Origin: Adiantum capillus-veneris
Taxonomy: Eukaryota > Streptophyta > Polypodiopsida > Polypodiales > Pteridaceae
NCBI GenBank assembly: GCA_014529385.2
Contig: CM043949.1
Span: forward strand, 113,651,477 to 113,715,476
Reading direction: 5' to 3'
DNA: 64,000 nt
Below the pieces are notes generated by a model that was not told the DNA's origin, ran no database searches, and was given only the letters and a program-made list of their open reading frames with translations. Of this stretch, positions 8,493 to 20,000 are shown piece by piece. A program made the position numbers and the translations under genes. Numbering within the stretch: the stretch's first letter is position 1; each line of letters begins with the position of its first letter.

Positions 8493-10940
8493 GGCAACAA
8501 GAGAGGCGACCTCTAAACACCCCTCAAGGCTCCCGTGCTGCTCCATTGGGACTGGGGCGACCACAAGCACAACACAACAACAAACCCATAGCCAAACCCA
8601 AACAAGATAGGGGCACCACCTAGTTATGGTATGCGAACTAGGACGCAAGAGAGATTTTGGCACAACCAAGAAGATGCACCACACAACACACACAAACAAC
8701 CTCACACCAAGACACACACAAACTGGACCAGAGAGAGCTAGAGCAAGGGGAAGTGAGAGAGAAAAGGATCTTGCCTAATACCTTATTTGTGACTTGCAAA
8801 TGGAGATGGTTCGCTATGATGCTATCGTAGAACTTGTATAAAACTAACTCAATGCTTAGTGATTGCTAAACATTGCCAAAACACACACACACTGTCTTAG
8901 GGTGTGGGAGACCTCTCACCACAATACCCTCTTACAATGGACAAAAAATGGCAATGAAAAACACACTAAAACACTTTCCAAAATCAAGATCAACCGATAA
9001 AAACTCAAAATACACAAGTCACCTTGAATTCACCAAACCGTATTGCACAAATGGAAGGACGAAGATTTGAACGTCGAATCACGCCTTTGATGCACCAAAT
9101 CTCAATTTATTGATGATGAAGGAGCATGTACAATAGTGGTTTTGAGATTTGTGGAACTCACACTCTCTCACTTGCAATGTGTAGCTTGAAGGCTTCTCTC
9201 ACACCAAGAGTGAAGCTCACAAGTGGTTGCTACACCTAAGTCTCTCCTCACGCATAGAGTGTTGGGGTGCTATGTGAGATGTTGGAGGTTGTTTTACAAG
9301 AAGGAGAGGGGCCTATTTATAGGTTGGAGACCCCTCATAAAGATTATTGGAAATCCTAATTTACAAGCTAACAAATCAGGATTATGATTTTTTGAATATC
9401 AAAACATTGCGGGCCTTCTTTGTCTGCTTGAGTCATGGGTGTGGGCCCAAAAGAGAGCATTATTGATGGTGAATAAGGTGAAAGTAGAGTTTTAAGCAAA
9501 AGGAGAAAGAGAGGAGAGAGAGAGAGAGTTACTTTGTACATGTCTTGAGGTGAGGTGTTTTTTATGGTTAAGTCAATGCTATTTTGTGTTAGTATGTTAG
9601 TGGTTAGTGTTAGTAATCACTAGAAAGTTAATGTTACATTTACAATGGGTAGAATGAGGTGGTTGGTTGAAGTAAGAGGGGTGAATTAAAAGAGAATCAT
9701 TGAGATGGTGAAGCTTTGAAGAAGCTTGAACTCACCCTTGTGTAGATTGTGGAAAAAATGACCGCTGGTCTTCTTCTTCTTCTTCGCTTCTTTACGCCGC
9801 CGCCACGGTTGACCACCACGATGAAAAGAGGATTTGTTGATGAAAAATCCTCAATTTGCAGAAGTTATCATGGTTAAGATGCTGAATTTTAGATATTTTT
9901 AGGAGAGGTAAATGAAATTGTAACATAGAAGCAATGGAGAGAGACATGGAGAGGGTGTATGTATGTAGAGGTTCATAAAAGAACTATAGGGATGAGAGAG
10001 AAGGGTAATGGTGAAGAGGGTGGGAGAAGCCATGGAAATTGCAGGTTTGAGTGAGGGAAGTAGAGGGAGGGATGTGTAAGAGTGAGTAGGTGTGTGGAAG
10101 GGTGAGAGAAGACTAAGGGCTACTTGTGAGAAAAGTTGGCAGACTGGGGTCCACTCAAAAAATCATAGCTCACCGCTAGTAGCTCCAAAAATCATGAAAA
10201 AATTCTAGGTGATTATTCAGAGAGTGGGCTACATTTTCTCTTTTGACCACCGCTCCAAATTCGCAATGGAGATAGGCGCCAAAATTCTTACCAAAAAGCC
10301 TGTATTTTATGCCTGCAAAAGTCTTTTAGTGGTCCCCTCCTTTGTTGAATTTGTACAATGCATCCAAGAGTGAGCCCCTCCTTTGTCATATTATAATACA
10401 AAGCATCCAAGTTACCCTTGACCCATGCATGGAGGAGGATTATTGGTGAATAAAGAAATATATACATGGTGGGACTAGTGTATGGACTATTCATGGACTT
10501 TAGCTCAATGAGCACATGGTGTTAGAATAATGAGTAAAAATAATAATAAAAATATGGAAGAGTTATGGATATGAAAAGATATTGGAATCATATGATATGG
10601 TCCCTCTTTGAATTATTTTGGGTGAAAGAGGAAAAGGTATGCAAGTAAATAGTATAATAAACGTGACCAATGAGTAGAAATCAATTTTCTGTTTTCACGA
10701 GGGTGAGGGTGAAAATGTGGGAGTGATTTGTATAAAGGAAAAATATGAGGTTAGAGTATGTACATATTGGCAAAAAATATAATTATGGTGTAAGAGGATG
10801 AAAGAAGGTGTACATAGGTTTAATAAAACACACACCTAAGTAGAAATATTTAAATTAAAAACCAAAATAATTATAAAAAATCCCTATATTTAGGCCATAT
10901 ATACAATGAAATATTTACACACAAAGAGGCCATAATATAC
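8493..10940 (-). repeat. G3 3' LTR (left copy)
   Basis: Matches 17051-19310 over its length. It includes 10201-10382, which is missing from the other LTR. A polypurine tract on the reverse strand, read GTTGAGCC then A-rich, adjoins at about 10941-10975. ORFs inside it (8430-8717, 8873-9070, 10288-10515) recur in both LTRs but resemble no protein. Confidence 0.85.
9312..9323 (-). promoter_or_regulatory. TATA box in G3 3' LTR
   Basis: CCTATAAATAGG on the reverse strand, followed by CCCCTCTCC. Identical to the box in the 5' LTR at 17870-17881. Confidence 0.6.
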
Positions 10941-10975
10941 TTTTATTTTTTTTATTTTTTTGGCTCAACTAGCCC

Positions 10976-11168
10976 AGTGACTAGGTAGCTGAGGGTTTTT
11001 AAGAAGATATGGGAAAAGCCCCCTAACTCACACACGCCTATGTATAGTGAAATGGTAGGGATAGCCATAGCGTTTGGGTGAATTTGGTAAGGTGAAGTAA
11101 CTTACTATGGCAATTATGGAGAGCCGAAAAATGGCTATCATTAGCCCTCCCCCAGGATGATGGTATAT
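10976..11168. other. G3 3' untranslated internal region
   Basis: Lies between the end of the integrase frame and the polypurine tract. No gene seen. Confidence 0.6.
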
Positions 11169-14100
11169 TCATGTACCATCATAGAGCATCTTTTCCAAAG
11201 AGAGTGCTTCAGAGTCCTTGACAAGATCTTCATGGTTTGGCCCCTCGGCATTTTGACTAGAGTTACATTGGTACTTCATGTAACAATACTTACATGAGAC
11301 AGCTGCCCTTTGACAGATCTTTGGTAGATCCTTTGGTAGAATTCGACTCAAATAAGGCTTCAAGCGATACCCGTTTACCTTCCTGGAGTGCTCTTTCCCA
11401 TTCAAGTCCATAAGTTGATAGTAACTTGAATTGAAAGCCTTCTTAACTATATATGGCCCCTGCCATCTAGTTTCAAATTTGGCATCAAAACGATTGTCAA
11501 GTCGATTGTCATACCTTAGCACAAGATCTCCTTCATTGATGCCTTTGTCCTTCAGTTTCTTGTCAAGCTTCTCCTTTGTCTGTGTGGCTTTCCTCTTATA
11601 GCACTCGTATGCTGCTTCTCTTTTCCACTCAAGCTCGGCTAAGGTAAGAAGTCGATCTATCCATGCTTCTTGATCATCGTGTGCTGATTTGCCATGAAGT
11701 CGCATTGTTGGAATGTTTAGTTCAATTGGCTGTAAAGCCTCTTGACCATAGACCAAGTGAAATGGTGTGAACTCCGTGGCTTCCCTGTATGTGGTTCGAT
11801 ACGCCCACAAGGCACCATCCAAGAAGTCATCCCACAACTTTGTCTTGTTTTTCACCATCTTTCTAATGATGCCTGCAATGACACCATTAGCTTTTTCTAC
11901 CAAACCACTTGATTGGGGATAGTAGGGTGTACTGTGACGATGTAGAATGCGAAGTTCTTCACAGACTTCTGTGAGCAATCCCTTTCTAAACCCTGGACCA
12001 TTATCAGAAACAATCTCCAAAGGTGTGCCAAATCTACAACAAATGTGAGTGTAGACGAATTTTCTCACTGTCCTCTCATTTACCTTTGCCACACTTTGTG
12101 CTTCCACCCACCTGGTCATATAGTCTACAGCCACTAGAATGTAGAGTTTACCATTTTTTTTCCTAGGCAGAGGACCCATAGCATCAATGCCCCACTTTTC
12201 AAAGGGTCCATTTGCAAGCACTATTTGCCTCGGGCCATGCACCAACCTTCTATTTCCATTTATCTGACAATTGTGACAGCTTTTACACCAATGTTGAACA
12301 TCCACATGCAAGCTTGGCCAAACATACCCCGCAAGCAAAATCTTCTTCACAGTTGATTCTTGGGCAAAATGACCACCACATGCCTCTTCATGCAAACCTT
12401 TTAGAATGGCTAGAATTTCCTCGATAGTTGGTACTCTTCTGCACACTTGATCCTTCCCTTTTTGATAGAGGGAGCCTTCTAGGAAGAGATAGAAACTTGC
12501 CTTCTTCATGAGTCTCCTCTTCCGAGCCTTCGTGAAGTCTTGTGGAAACTCACCCTCCAAAATGTAGCCAATAATGGGAGCCAATGACTCCAATCCCTGG
12601 TATCTCGGTTGCTTGACAGCTGCTGCCACCATGATGACCTGCACTTCTCTCTCAACACATGTAACTGCTTGTTGTGCAAGTAAATCGGCATCTTCATTTT
12701 GTTTCCTCGGAATATGATATAGTTGCACTTCTTCAAACTGATTAAACATCTTACGAATGGCATGAACTTTTGTCCTTAAGCTTTCATTCTTGCATGCCCA
12801 AATGCCTAAAATCTGTTTAACAATGAGAAGTGCATCTCCCTTTACCATGAGACGTTTTATCCCTTGGCCAATGCACATCTTCAAACCATGAAGTAGTGTG
12901 TCGTATTCTGCTTCATTGTTGCTAGTTGAACCTGGTAGATTGACCTTCTCTTTCATGACCACCTCTCCACTTGGGTTGAGCAACACTAGCCCTCCCCCTA
13001 CTTTCCCTGTGGCTCGTTGAAAAGCTCCATCAAAGAACAAGGTAAAAGCATTGGGAATACTTTTTGGTGGTGGCAATGGTAGGGTCTTTACTTGAGGCAC
13101 CTTAATTTCCTTCTCATGTACCCTATAAGTGAGAATCCCTGCCAATTGTGCACGCACACTATCTTCTACCTTGAAAGAGTATTGGAACTCTTGCAACTCC
13201 ATAATCCACTTTGAGATCCTAGTACTAAGATTCATTTGAGATGACACCCAAGGGAACAAATTTTCTGCAGTGAGAATTACAAAAGGTTTTGGTAGCAGGT
13301 AGGATCTAAACTTTCTCACCGCAAGCATGAGAGAAAGCATCATGAGTTCTGCTTCTGTGTAGTCTCTCTCCAAAGCATTCATGACCCTACTAGCAAAGTA
13401 GATGGGTCGCATCCTTGTACTGTGGGGATCTTGTTGTAGCAACACAGCACCAATTGTTTCCCTTCCAACACTAGAGCTAACAAAGAATGTGTACTCCCAA
13501 CAAGGAGGCATGAGTGTTGGTAGCTCTGACAAAATGACTTTAATGTTACAAAAATACTCTTCAAGCTCATCAGACCATGCAGATTCTACTTGTTGTGTCA
13601 ACTTTTGCAAAGGATGAAGCAACTCCGAGGCTAAGTGAATGAAGCGTGACATATACTTCACCTTCTGAATGAAAGAGATGACCTCCTTAAGACTCTTCGG
13701 TGATGGGAGCTCAATAAGAGCCTTTGCCTTTGAAGGATCCACCTCAATGCCTTTATAGGAAACCTTGTGACCGAGCAAGATCACTTCATCCTCACCTATG
13801 TGGCACTTGTCGAGGTTGAGTTGACCTCCCATGTCGTAGAGCTTCTTTAAACCTTCTTCTACCCTTTGTAGATGCAATGATTTTGAGCTATAAATGCAGA
13901 AATCATCAATGAACACCCTAATTGACTTTCCAAAAAATGCTTGAAACACCATATTCATGAAACGTTGGAATGTTGCAGGAGCATTTGTCAGACCAAATGG
14001 CATGACTCTAAAAGAATAACAACCCCAAGGAGTGATAAAGGTTGTTTTCAATTGATCTTCCAATGCGATACCTATTTGAAAGTAGCCTGAGTAGCCATCA

Positions 14101-14213
14101 CACACAATGTACTTCTCATGACCAGCTACCTCATTTAGTATTTCATCCTGAAATGGGAGGGGAAAGTGATCTCTTTTTGTTGCCTCATTGAGTGGACGGT
14201 AATCCACACACAC
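11169..14213 (-). pseudogene. G3 RT - RNase H - archaeal RNase H - integrase
   Basis: 1014 open codons in the gag-pol frame. The RT catalytic box F-I-D-D is at residues 101-104, after MPFGLTNAPATF (71-82). The gypsy RNase H covers about 240-365. A second, archaeal-type RNase H has Asp395 (FFDGA), Glu436 (NNEAEY), Asp460 (VKGDA) and Asp510 (EDADLLA). The integrase zinc finger has His608, His615, Cys643 and Cys646. The core shows Asp677 (GIDAMGPLP), Asp737 (SDNGPG) and Glu773 (LVEKANG), which is D,D(35)E spacing. The C-terminal GPYIVKKAF-type SH3-like part has no chromodomain. All catalytic residues are present. The segment is cut from upstream only by the TAG at 14262, so it is marked pseudogene on that basis. 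Confidence 0.92.
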
Positions 14214-14261
14214 CCTCCACTTTCCGTTTTTCTTAGGAGTGACAACAACGTGAGAGACCCA

Positions 14262-14759
14262 CTATGAATTCTCCACTGGATAAATGAAACCTGCTGCTAG
14301 AAGCTTTCTTACCTCCTTGAGTAAAGCATGCTCCTTGATGACTCCTAGCCTTCGTAGCTTCTGAGCCTTAGTTGTGGCCTCTGGCTTCAACTCAATTTTG
14401 TGTTGAACAGCATCTACTCCACGCACATCGGTGTAGTCTTTAGCAAAAATCCTAGGAAATTTCCTTAGCACACATTTGAACTCCTCTCTTTCATCCTTTC
14501 TAAGTGTTGTGGATAGCATACCTTCTAGCATTCTTTCATCTTCCACTTTTTGGTTCTCTTGGGAACCTACCTCCTCCAAACCTTGACAAGAGGTCTCTTG
14601 GTTGGTTGGCTTAAACCTTATCCCCATGACTTCGATGGAAGACTCCTCTTCAGTAATGCTACCGCTACTTTCTTCTTCTGAAGTGTTATCCGTCCAACCT
14701 TCTTCCGTCTCACTTTGAGATGATTCTTCATGGAGCTCCTCTTGGCGTTGCTCCTTCAT
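14262..14759 (-). pseudogene. G3 protease-RT linker and RT start
   Basis: 165 open codons in the same frame. An acidic Glu/Ser-rich linker is followed by the conserved RT entry KAQKLRRLGVIKEHALLKEVR and AAGFIYPVENS. It ends at TAG (14262-14264), where G1 and G2 read a Glu codon (EDSEWVS), a likely GAG-to-TAG change. RT continues in phase just downstream. Confidence 0.8.
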
Positions 14760-14819
14760 GTCAAAGACAACCTTCTTATGATTGTCGTTCCTGCAAATTA
14801 GCTTTCCACTCTCCCAATC

Positions 14820-15719
14820 CTACAAAGCTCGCATTTTCATTAGCCATGGTCTCCCTAGGATAAATGGGTAACCATTCCCTTTGGTAGACATGACATAGAA
14901 CTCCACTACCTTCTTAATGCCAAAGGCGTCCACAAAAACATTTTTACAAATGCCTACGCACCTAGCCTTGCTATTGTTTGCCAACTTGACCTTAATTTCA
15001 GGTGTCTCATGGATGTGCATGCCTAGTTTTTGCATGAGTTCCTCTGTCATGATGCAAATTTGTGCACCCCCATCCACTAGACCTTTCCTAACCAATCTCC
15101 CTTTTATGTAACAATCTAGCACAGGTGTAATGTCCTCATTCATTTCAGCTTGTGCAATTTTTACAATAGGCACACTCTCTTTTACCTTTCTCCTAGTGCT
15201 AACTGCCCTTGTTAAATCCCTCCTAACTTGTGGACATAACGCAAGAAATTGAGGCCATGAGATATCAGGACCCTTACCTCTCATGTCTTCCAACAGGTTG
15301 TATGGAGCCATTCCATGTCCAAGAGGAAAGTCTTGGAGGTTGATACGACGTCGAGTCCTCTTAGCTTCCTTGGTCTCCTTTGCCTTCTTTTCTCGTCCAT
15401 GGTCACTTTGTGATGTAAATCCTTCTTTCTCCTTACCTTTCCCTTGACCACGCTTAATGCCATTTGCTTCCATGTCAACCTCTCTTGAATTTGTCACCTC
15501 TACCACATGCACGTTTGGGTCTGGCAAAGGTGGAACTCCTTCCACTCCTTGTGGAGGTGGTCTTCCCCCATTTGTCCTTTGTATAAGCCGTGGTTGCTGA
15601 CTAGTTCCTTCACCTGCATTCATCACTGGGTAATTCAAGTTAGGTCTCCCTGGCTCCCCACGGGGCCAAGGACAATTATACATCCCATGTCCAGACTCTC
15701 CGCAATTCCAACATTGCAA
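14820..15719 (-). pseudogene. G3 gag zinc knuckle and aspartic protease
   Basis: 299 open codons. The CCHC knuckle is at residues 3-16 (CWNCGESGHGMYNC). A basic, Lys-rich linker (about 85-125) precedes a conserved FPLGHGMAPYNLLEDM block that also occurs in G2 as FSLGEYEKPYDLVQDV. The protease catalytic motif D-G-G-A is at 216-219 (LVDGGAQICIM) and ILGRPWL is near 289. The frame stops at TAG 14820-14822. The knuckle binds genomic RNA; the protease matures the polyprotein. Confidence 0.88.
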
Positions 15720-15731
15720 GACTCTCCTAGG

Positions 15732-16526
15732 TCATGGATCTCGCTCTTCAGACTTCTTTGCTTGTCCCTTTGGACCTACAGCTTGTGCAAGGTGAATTGA
15801 CAGGCTGCTTAAAGATTCGTTTAACTTCTCAATTACTTCCGTCGTAACCTCAGGAAGCTCCCTCGATGTTGATGCTTGTGACTTACCTTTGGGTCTAAGA
15901 CCTTCTATTGGAACCTCTCCCCTTAAGCACTTGAGTTTCCTATATTTCTCAGCAGCCCTAGTTTCAGCTGCATCAAAGGTAGCAGGTGCGCCCGCCTCAA
16001 CTTTTACCTTAAGGTTAGGAAAGAGTCCGGCTATGAACCTCTCCTTCTTTAGAAATTCTACACCATCAGCAGGGTTAGCAACATTTTGTATCCATAGAGC
16101 CCAAAGACGTAGAAACTCTTGCTTGTACAAGTAGTAGTCATCTAAGTCTTTTTGCTTATGAGAAACCATGTCTTGCCATAATTTTTGAGTGTTTTGGGGA
16201 TCAAAGAAGTATTTCTTGAAATGATTCAAAACTTCTGTGTAATTCCCCTTAACTTCCTCAGGCAAAGAGTCAAACCAAGTGCTAGCATCTTTCCTAAGGA
16301 CCACCTCAAACATTTCTACACGTTCTTGATCAGCTATTATCCTCTTGATACAGCAAGACATCTTGAAATTAGCTAAAAATAATTCTGCATCCTCTCCAGG
16401 CTCTCCAAAGAAAAGAGGATACCCAGACATTTGGCGTTGGCTTTCCATTGAATTGATTTCAAAGTGACACCCGTTTTGTTTTTCTTTCTTAACAAGATTT
16501 ACACAATAATGTTTTCTAGCTTGCAA
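15732..16526 (-). pseudogene. G3 gag capsid region
   Basis: 264 codons with a Retrotrans_gag domain (about residues 40-185; SGYPLFFGEPGEDAELFL, STWFDSLPEEVKGNY, YKQEFLRLWALW). It ends at TGA (15732-15734), four codons before the zinc knuckle and in the same frame, probably a CGA-to-TGA change. The ATG at 16526 is the first in frame after the leader and is a reasonable gag start. Confidence 0.85.
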
Positions 16527-17050
16527 TCTATTCTACAACAAAATAAAGATATTCACATCAAACGACCTATGATAATCAATAAGAGGTAGGATGACAGGAT
16601 TTGGTGATGCGAGAATTTCTCCTACTCTTTGGGCACCAAACATGAACACCATACGTTGTTGAAAATGGATTTTCCTACTAATTGCAATGTTTATTCTAAT
16701 GTGTGGAGTGAAATGGAAGGGGAAAACCTCTATTCCTGGGCCATTATCCATTGTCTATGCATGACCTTATGCTTAAAACAAAACAAAAATATAGACATCC
16801 AAAATAAGGTCGTACCTAATGAGAGGCAAAATAAAAGGATTTACTCATGCGTTTATCTCTGCCAACCTAAGAGGACCTAAAATTCTACGAATTACACGTT
16901 GAAATTGCAACTTAGTACTAACAATTATGTGTACCTTTTGCCTTGCAATGGGAATAAAGGGATCATACAAATTCTAGTGATTCATGCAAGCTATTTGATT
17001 ATGCTAAAGGTTGAGCCTACACAAAACATACACAAGCCGTCCTCCGTGGG
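16527..17050 (-). other. G3 5' leader with primer-binding site
   Basis: Untranslated sequence between the 5' LTR and gag. The reverse complement of about 17035-17052 reads GCCCCCACGGAGGACGGC, the same primer-binding-site string as in G2. No other gene is seen. Confidence 0.6.
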
Positions 17051-19310
17051 GGCAACAAGAGAGGCGACCTCTAAACACCCCTCAAGGCTCCCGTGCTGCT
17101 CCATTGGGGCTGGAGCAACCACAAGCACAACACAACAACAAACCCACAGCAAAACCCAAACAAGATAGGGGCACCACCTAGTTATGGTATGCGAACTAGG
17201 ACGCAAGAGAGATTTTGGCACAACCAAGAAGATGCACCACACAACACACACAAACAACCTCACACCAAGACACACACAAACTGGACCAGAGAGAGCTAGA
17301 GCAAGGGGAAGTGAGAGAGAAAAGGATCTTGCCTAATACCTTATTTGTGACTTGCAAATGGAGATGGTTCGCTATGATGCTATCGTAGAACTTGTATAAA
17401 ACTCACTCAATGCTTAGTGATTGCTAAACATTGCCAAAACACACACACACTGTCTTAGGGTGTGGGAGACCTCTCACCACAATACCCTCTTACAATGGAC
17501 AAAAAATGGCAATGAAAAACACACCAAAACACTTTCTAAAATCAAGATCAACCGATAAAAACTCAAAATACACAAGTCACCTTGAATTCACCAAACCGTA
17601 TTGCACAAATGGAAGGACGAAGATTTGAACGTCGAATCACGCCTTTGATGCACCAAACCTCAATTTATTGATGATGAAGGAGCATGTACAATAGTGGTTT
17701 TGAGATTTGTGGAGCTCACGCTCTCTCACTTGCAATGTGTAGCTTGAAGGATTCTCTCACACCAAGAGTGAAGCTCACAAGTGGTTGCTACACCTAAGTC
17801 TCTCCTCACGCATAGAGTGTTGGGGTGCTATGTGAGATGTTGGAGGTTGTTTTACAAGAAGGAGAGGGGCCTATTTATAGGTTGGAGACCCCTCATAAAG
17901 ATTATTGTAAATCCTAATTTACAAGCTAACAAATCAGGATTATGATTTTTTGAATATCAAAACATTGCGGGCCTTCTTTGTCTGCTTGAGTCATGGGTGT
18001 GGGCTCAAAAGAGAGCATTATTGATGGTGAATAAGGTGAAAGTAGAGTTTTAAGGAAAAGGAGAAAGAGAGGGAGAGAGAGAGAGAGTTACTTTGTACAT
18101 GTCTTGAGGTGAGGTGTCTTTTATGGTTAGGTCAATGCTATTTTGTGTTAGTATGTTAGTGGTTAGTGTTAGTAATCACTAGAAAGTTAATGTTACATTT
18201 ACAATGGGTAGAATGAGGTGGTTGGTTGAAGTAAGAGGGGTGAATTAAAAGAGAATCATTGAGATGGTGAAGCTTTGAAGAAGCTTGAACTTACCCTTGT
18301 GTAGATTGTGGAAAAAATGACCGCTGGTCTTCTTCTTCTTCTTCACTTCTTTACGCCGTCGCCACGGTTGACCACCACGATGAAAAGAGGATTTGTTGAT
18401 GCAAAATCCTCAATTTGCAGAAGTTATCATGGTTAAGATGCTGAATTTTAGATATTTTTAGGAGAGGTAAATGAAATTGTAACATAGAAGCAATAGAGAG
18501 AGACATGGAGAGGGTGTATGTATGTAGAGGTTCATAAAAGAACTGATGAGAGAGAAGGGTAATGGTGAAGAGGGTGGGAGAAGCCATGGAAATTGCAGGT
18601 TTGAGTGAGGGAAGGAGAGGGAGGGATGTGTAAGAGTGAGTAGGTGTGTGGAAGGGTGAGAGAAGACTAAGGGCTACGTGAGAAAAGTGGGCAGACTGGG
18701 GTCCACTCAAAAAATCATAGCTCACCGCTAGTAGCTCCAAAAATCATGAAAATTGTCATATTATAATACAAAGCATCCAAGTTGCCCTTGACCCATGCAT
18801 GGAGGAGGATTATTGGTGAATAAAGAAATATATACATGGTGGGACTAGTGTATGGACTATTCATGGACTTTAGCTCAATGAGCACATGGTGTTAGAATAA
18901 TGAGTAAAAATAATAATAAAAATATGGAAGAGTTATGGATATGAAAAGATATTGGAATCATATGATATGGTCCCTCTTTGAATTATTTTGGGTGAAAGAG
19001 GAAAAGGTATGCAAGTAAATAATATAATAAACGTGACCAATGAGTAGAAATCAATTTTTTGTTTTCACGAGGGTGAGGGTGAAAATGTGGGAGTGATTTG
19101 TATAAAGGAAAAATATGAGGTTAGAGTATGTACATATTGGCAAAAAATATAATTATGGTGTAAGAGGATGAAAGAAGGTGTACATAGGTTTAATAAAACA
19201 CACACCTAAGTAGAAATATTTAAATAAAAAACCAAAATAATTATAAAAAATCCCTATATTTAGGCCATATATACAACGAAATATTTACACACAAAGAGGC
19301 CATAATATAC
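17051..19310 (-). repeat. G3 5' LTR (right copy)
   Basis: Near-identical to 8493-10940 but lacks the equivalent of 10201-10382; the junction is near 18748. It carries the TATA box for leftward transcription at 17870-17881, and a GA-rich run near 18070. Confidence 0.85.
17870..17881 (-). promoter_or_regulatory. TATA box of G3 5' LTR
   Basis: CCTATAAATAGG on the reverse strand, a strong plant TATA box about 0.8 kb inside the 5' LTR. Transcription would start near 17840 and run to the gag ATG at 16526. Confidence 0.65.
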
Positions 19311-19311
19311 T

Positions 19312-20000
19312 TTGGATGGGCCATATGTGGGCCCTTGTGGCCACCCTTTTTTTGCATAATTAGGCTATTGTTGTACTCCAGAACCCTGGAAAAGATGAGA
19401 TGAACCTAGAATTGAACTTTTCAAGCACATTATGCCTTCTTTCAACTCAACTTACTAGTTCCTTGCACCAAAAGGGAAAATCACATTGGACAGTATAAAA
19501 ATCTAGTCTCATGCTGCATAAACATCTGGTTTCATCAAATATTAACATTCTTGCTATTATAAGGGACAGACAAGTCCATTAACTGTTGGATGGGCCATCT
19601 GCGCGCCCTTGTGGCCACCCTTTTTTTTGCATAATTAGGCTATTGTTGCACTCCAGGACCTTGGAAAAGGTGAGATGAATGTAAAATTTAACTTTTCAAG
19701 CACATTATGCCTTCCTTCAACTCAACTTACTAGTTCCCTGCACCAAAAGGCCAAATCACATTGGACAATATAAAAATCTAGTCTCATGCTACATAAACAT
19801 CTGGTTTCATCAGCTATTAACATTTTTGCTATCCTAAGGGGCAAACAAAGCTAGAAAATGCAAAAAAAAAGGGTGGCCACAAGGGAGCGCAGATGAGCCA
19901 TCCAAAATTGCTGGATGGGCCATCTGCGCGTCCTTGTGGCCACCCTTTTTTTTGCATTTTCTAGCTTTGTTTTCCCCTTAGGATGGCAAAAATGTTAATA
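19312..20000. mobile_element. MITE cluster, three adjacent copies of one family
   Basis: Copy 2 (19586-19905, 320 bp) is complete. Its left end TTGGATGGGCCATCTGCGC and inverted right end agree at 33 of 35 bp, continuing as CCTTGTGGCCACCC and a T/A run. Copy 1 (19312-19585) has the left end and body but no right end. Copy 3 (19912-about 20000) carries a terminus with the inner sequence of the opposite end, so it is reversed and truncated. No coding capacity. The target duplication is unclear (AACTG/AATTG around copy 2). Confidence 0.75.

Larger units (their letters stand above)
8493..19310 (-). mobile_element. Ty3/gypsy Tat-lineage element G3, reverse orientation
   Basis: LTRs at about 8493-10940 (3' LTR) and 17051-19310 (5' LTR) flank an internal region read leftward, with gag-pol from 16526 to 11169. 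The gag-pol is one frame (all segments in phase) with only three stop codons, so it is far better preserved than G1/G2. The LTRs are close to identical apart from a 182-bp segment missing from the right one. Domain order is gag, CCHC zinc knuckle, protease, RT, RNase H, archaeal-type RNase H, integrase. LTR ends are placed to within about 5 bp and no target duplication was recognised. Confidence 0.85.
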
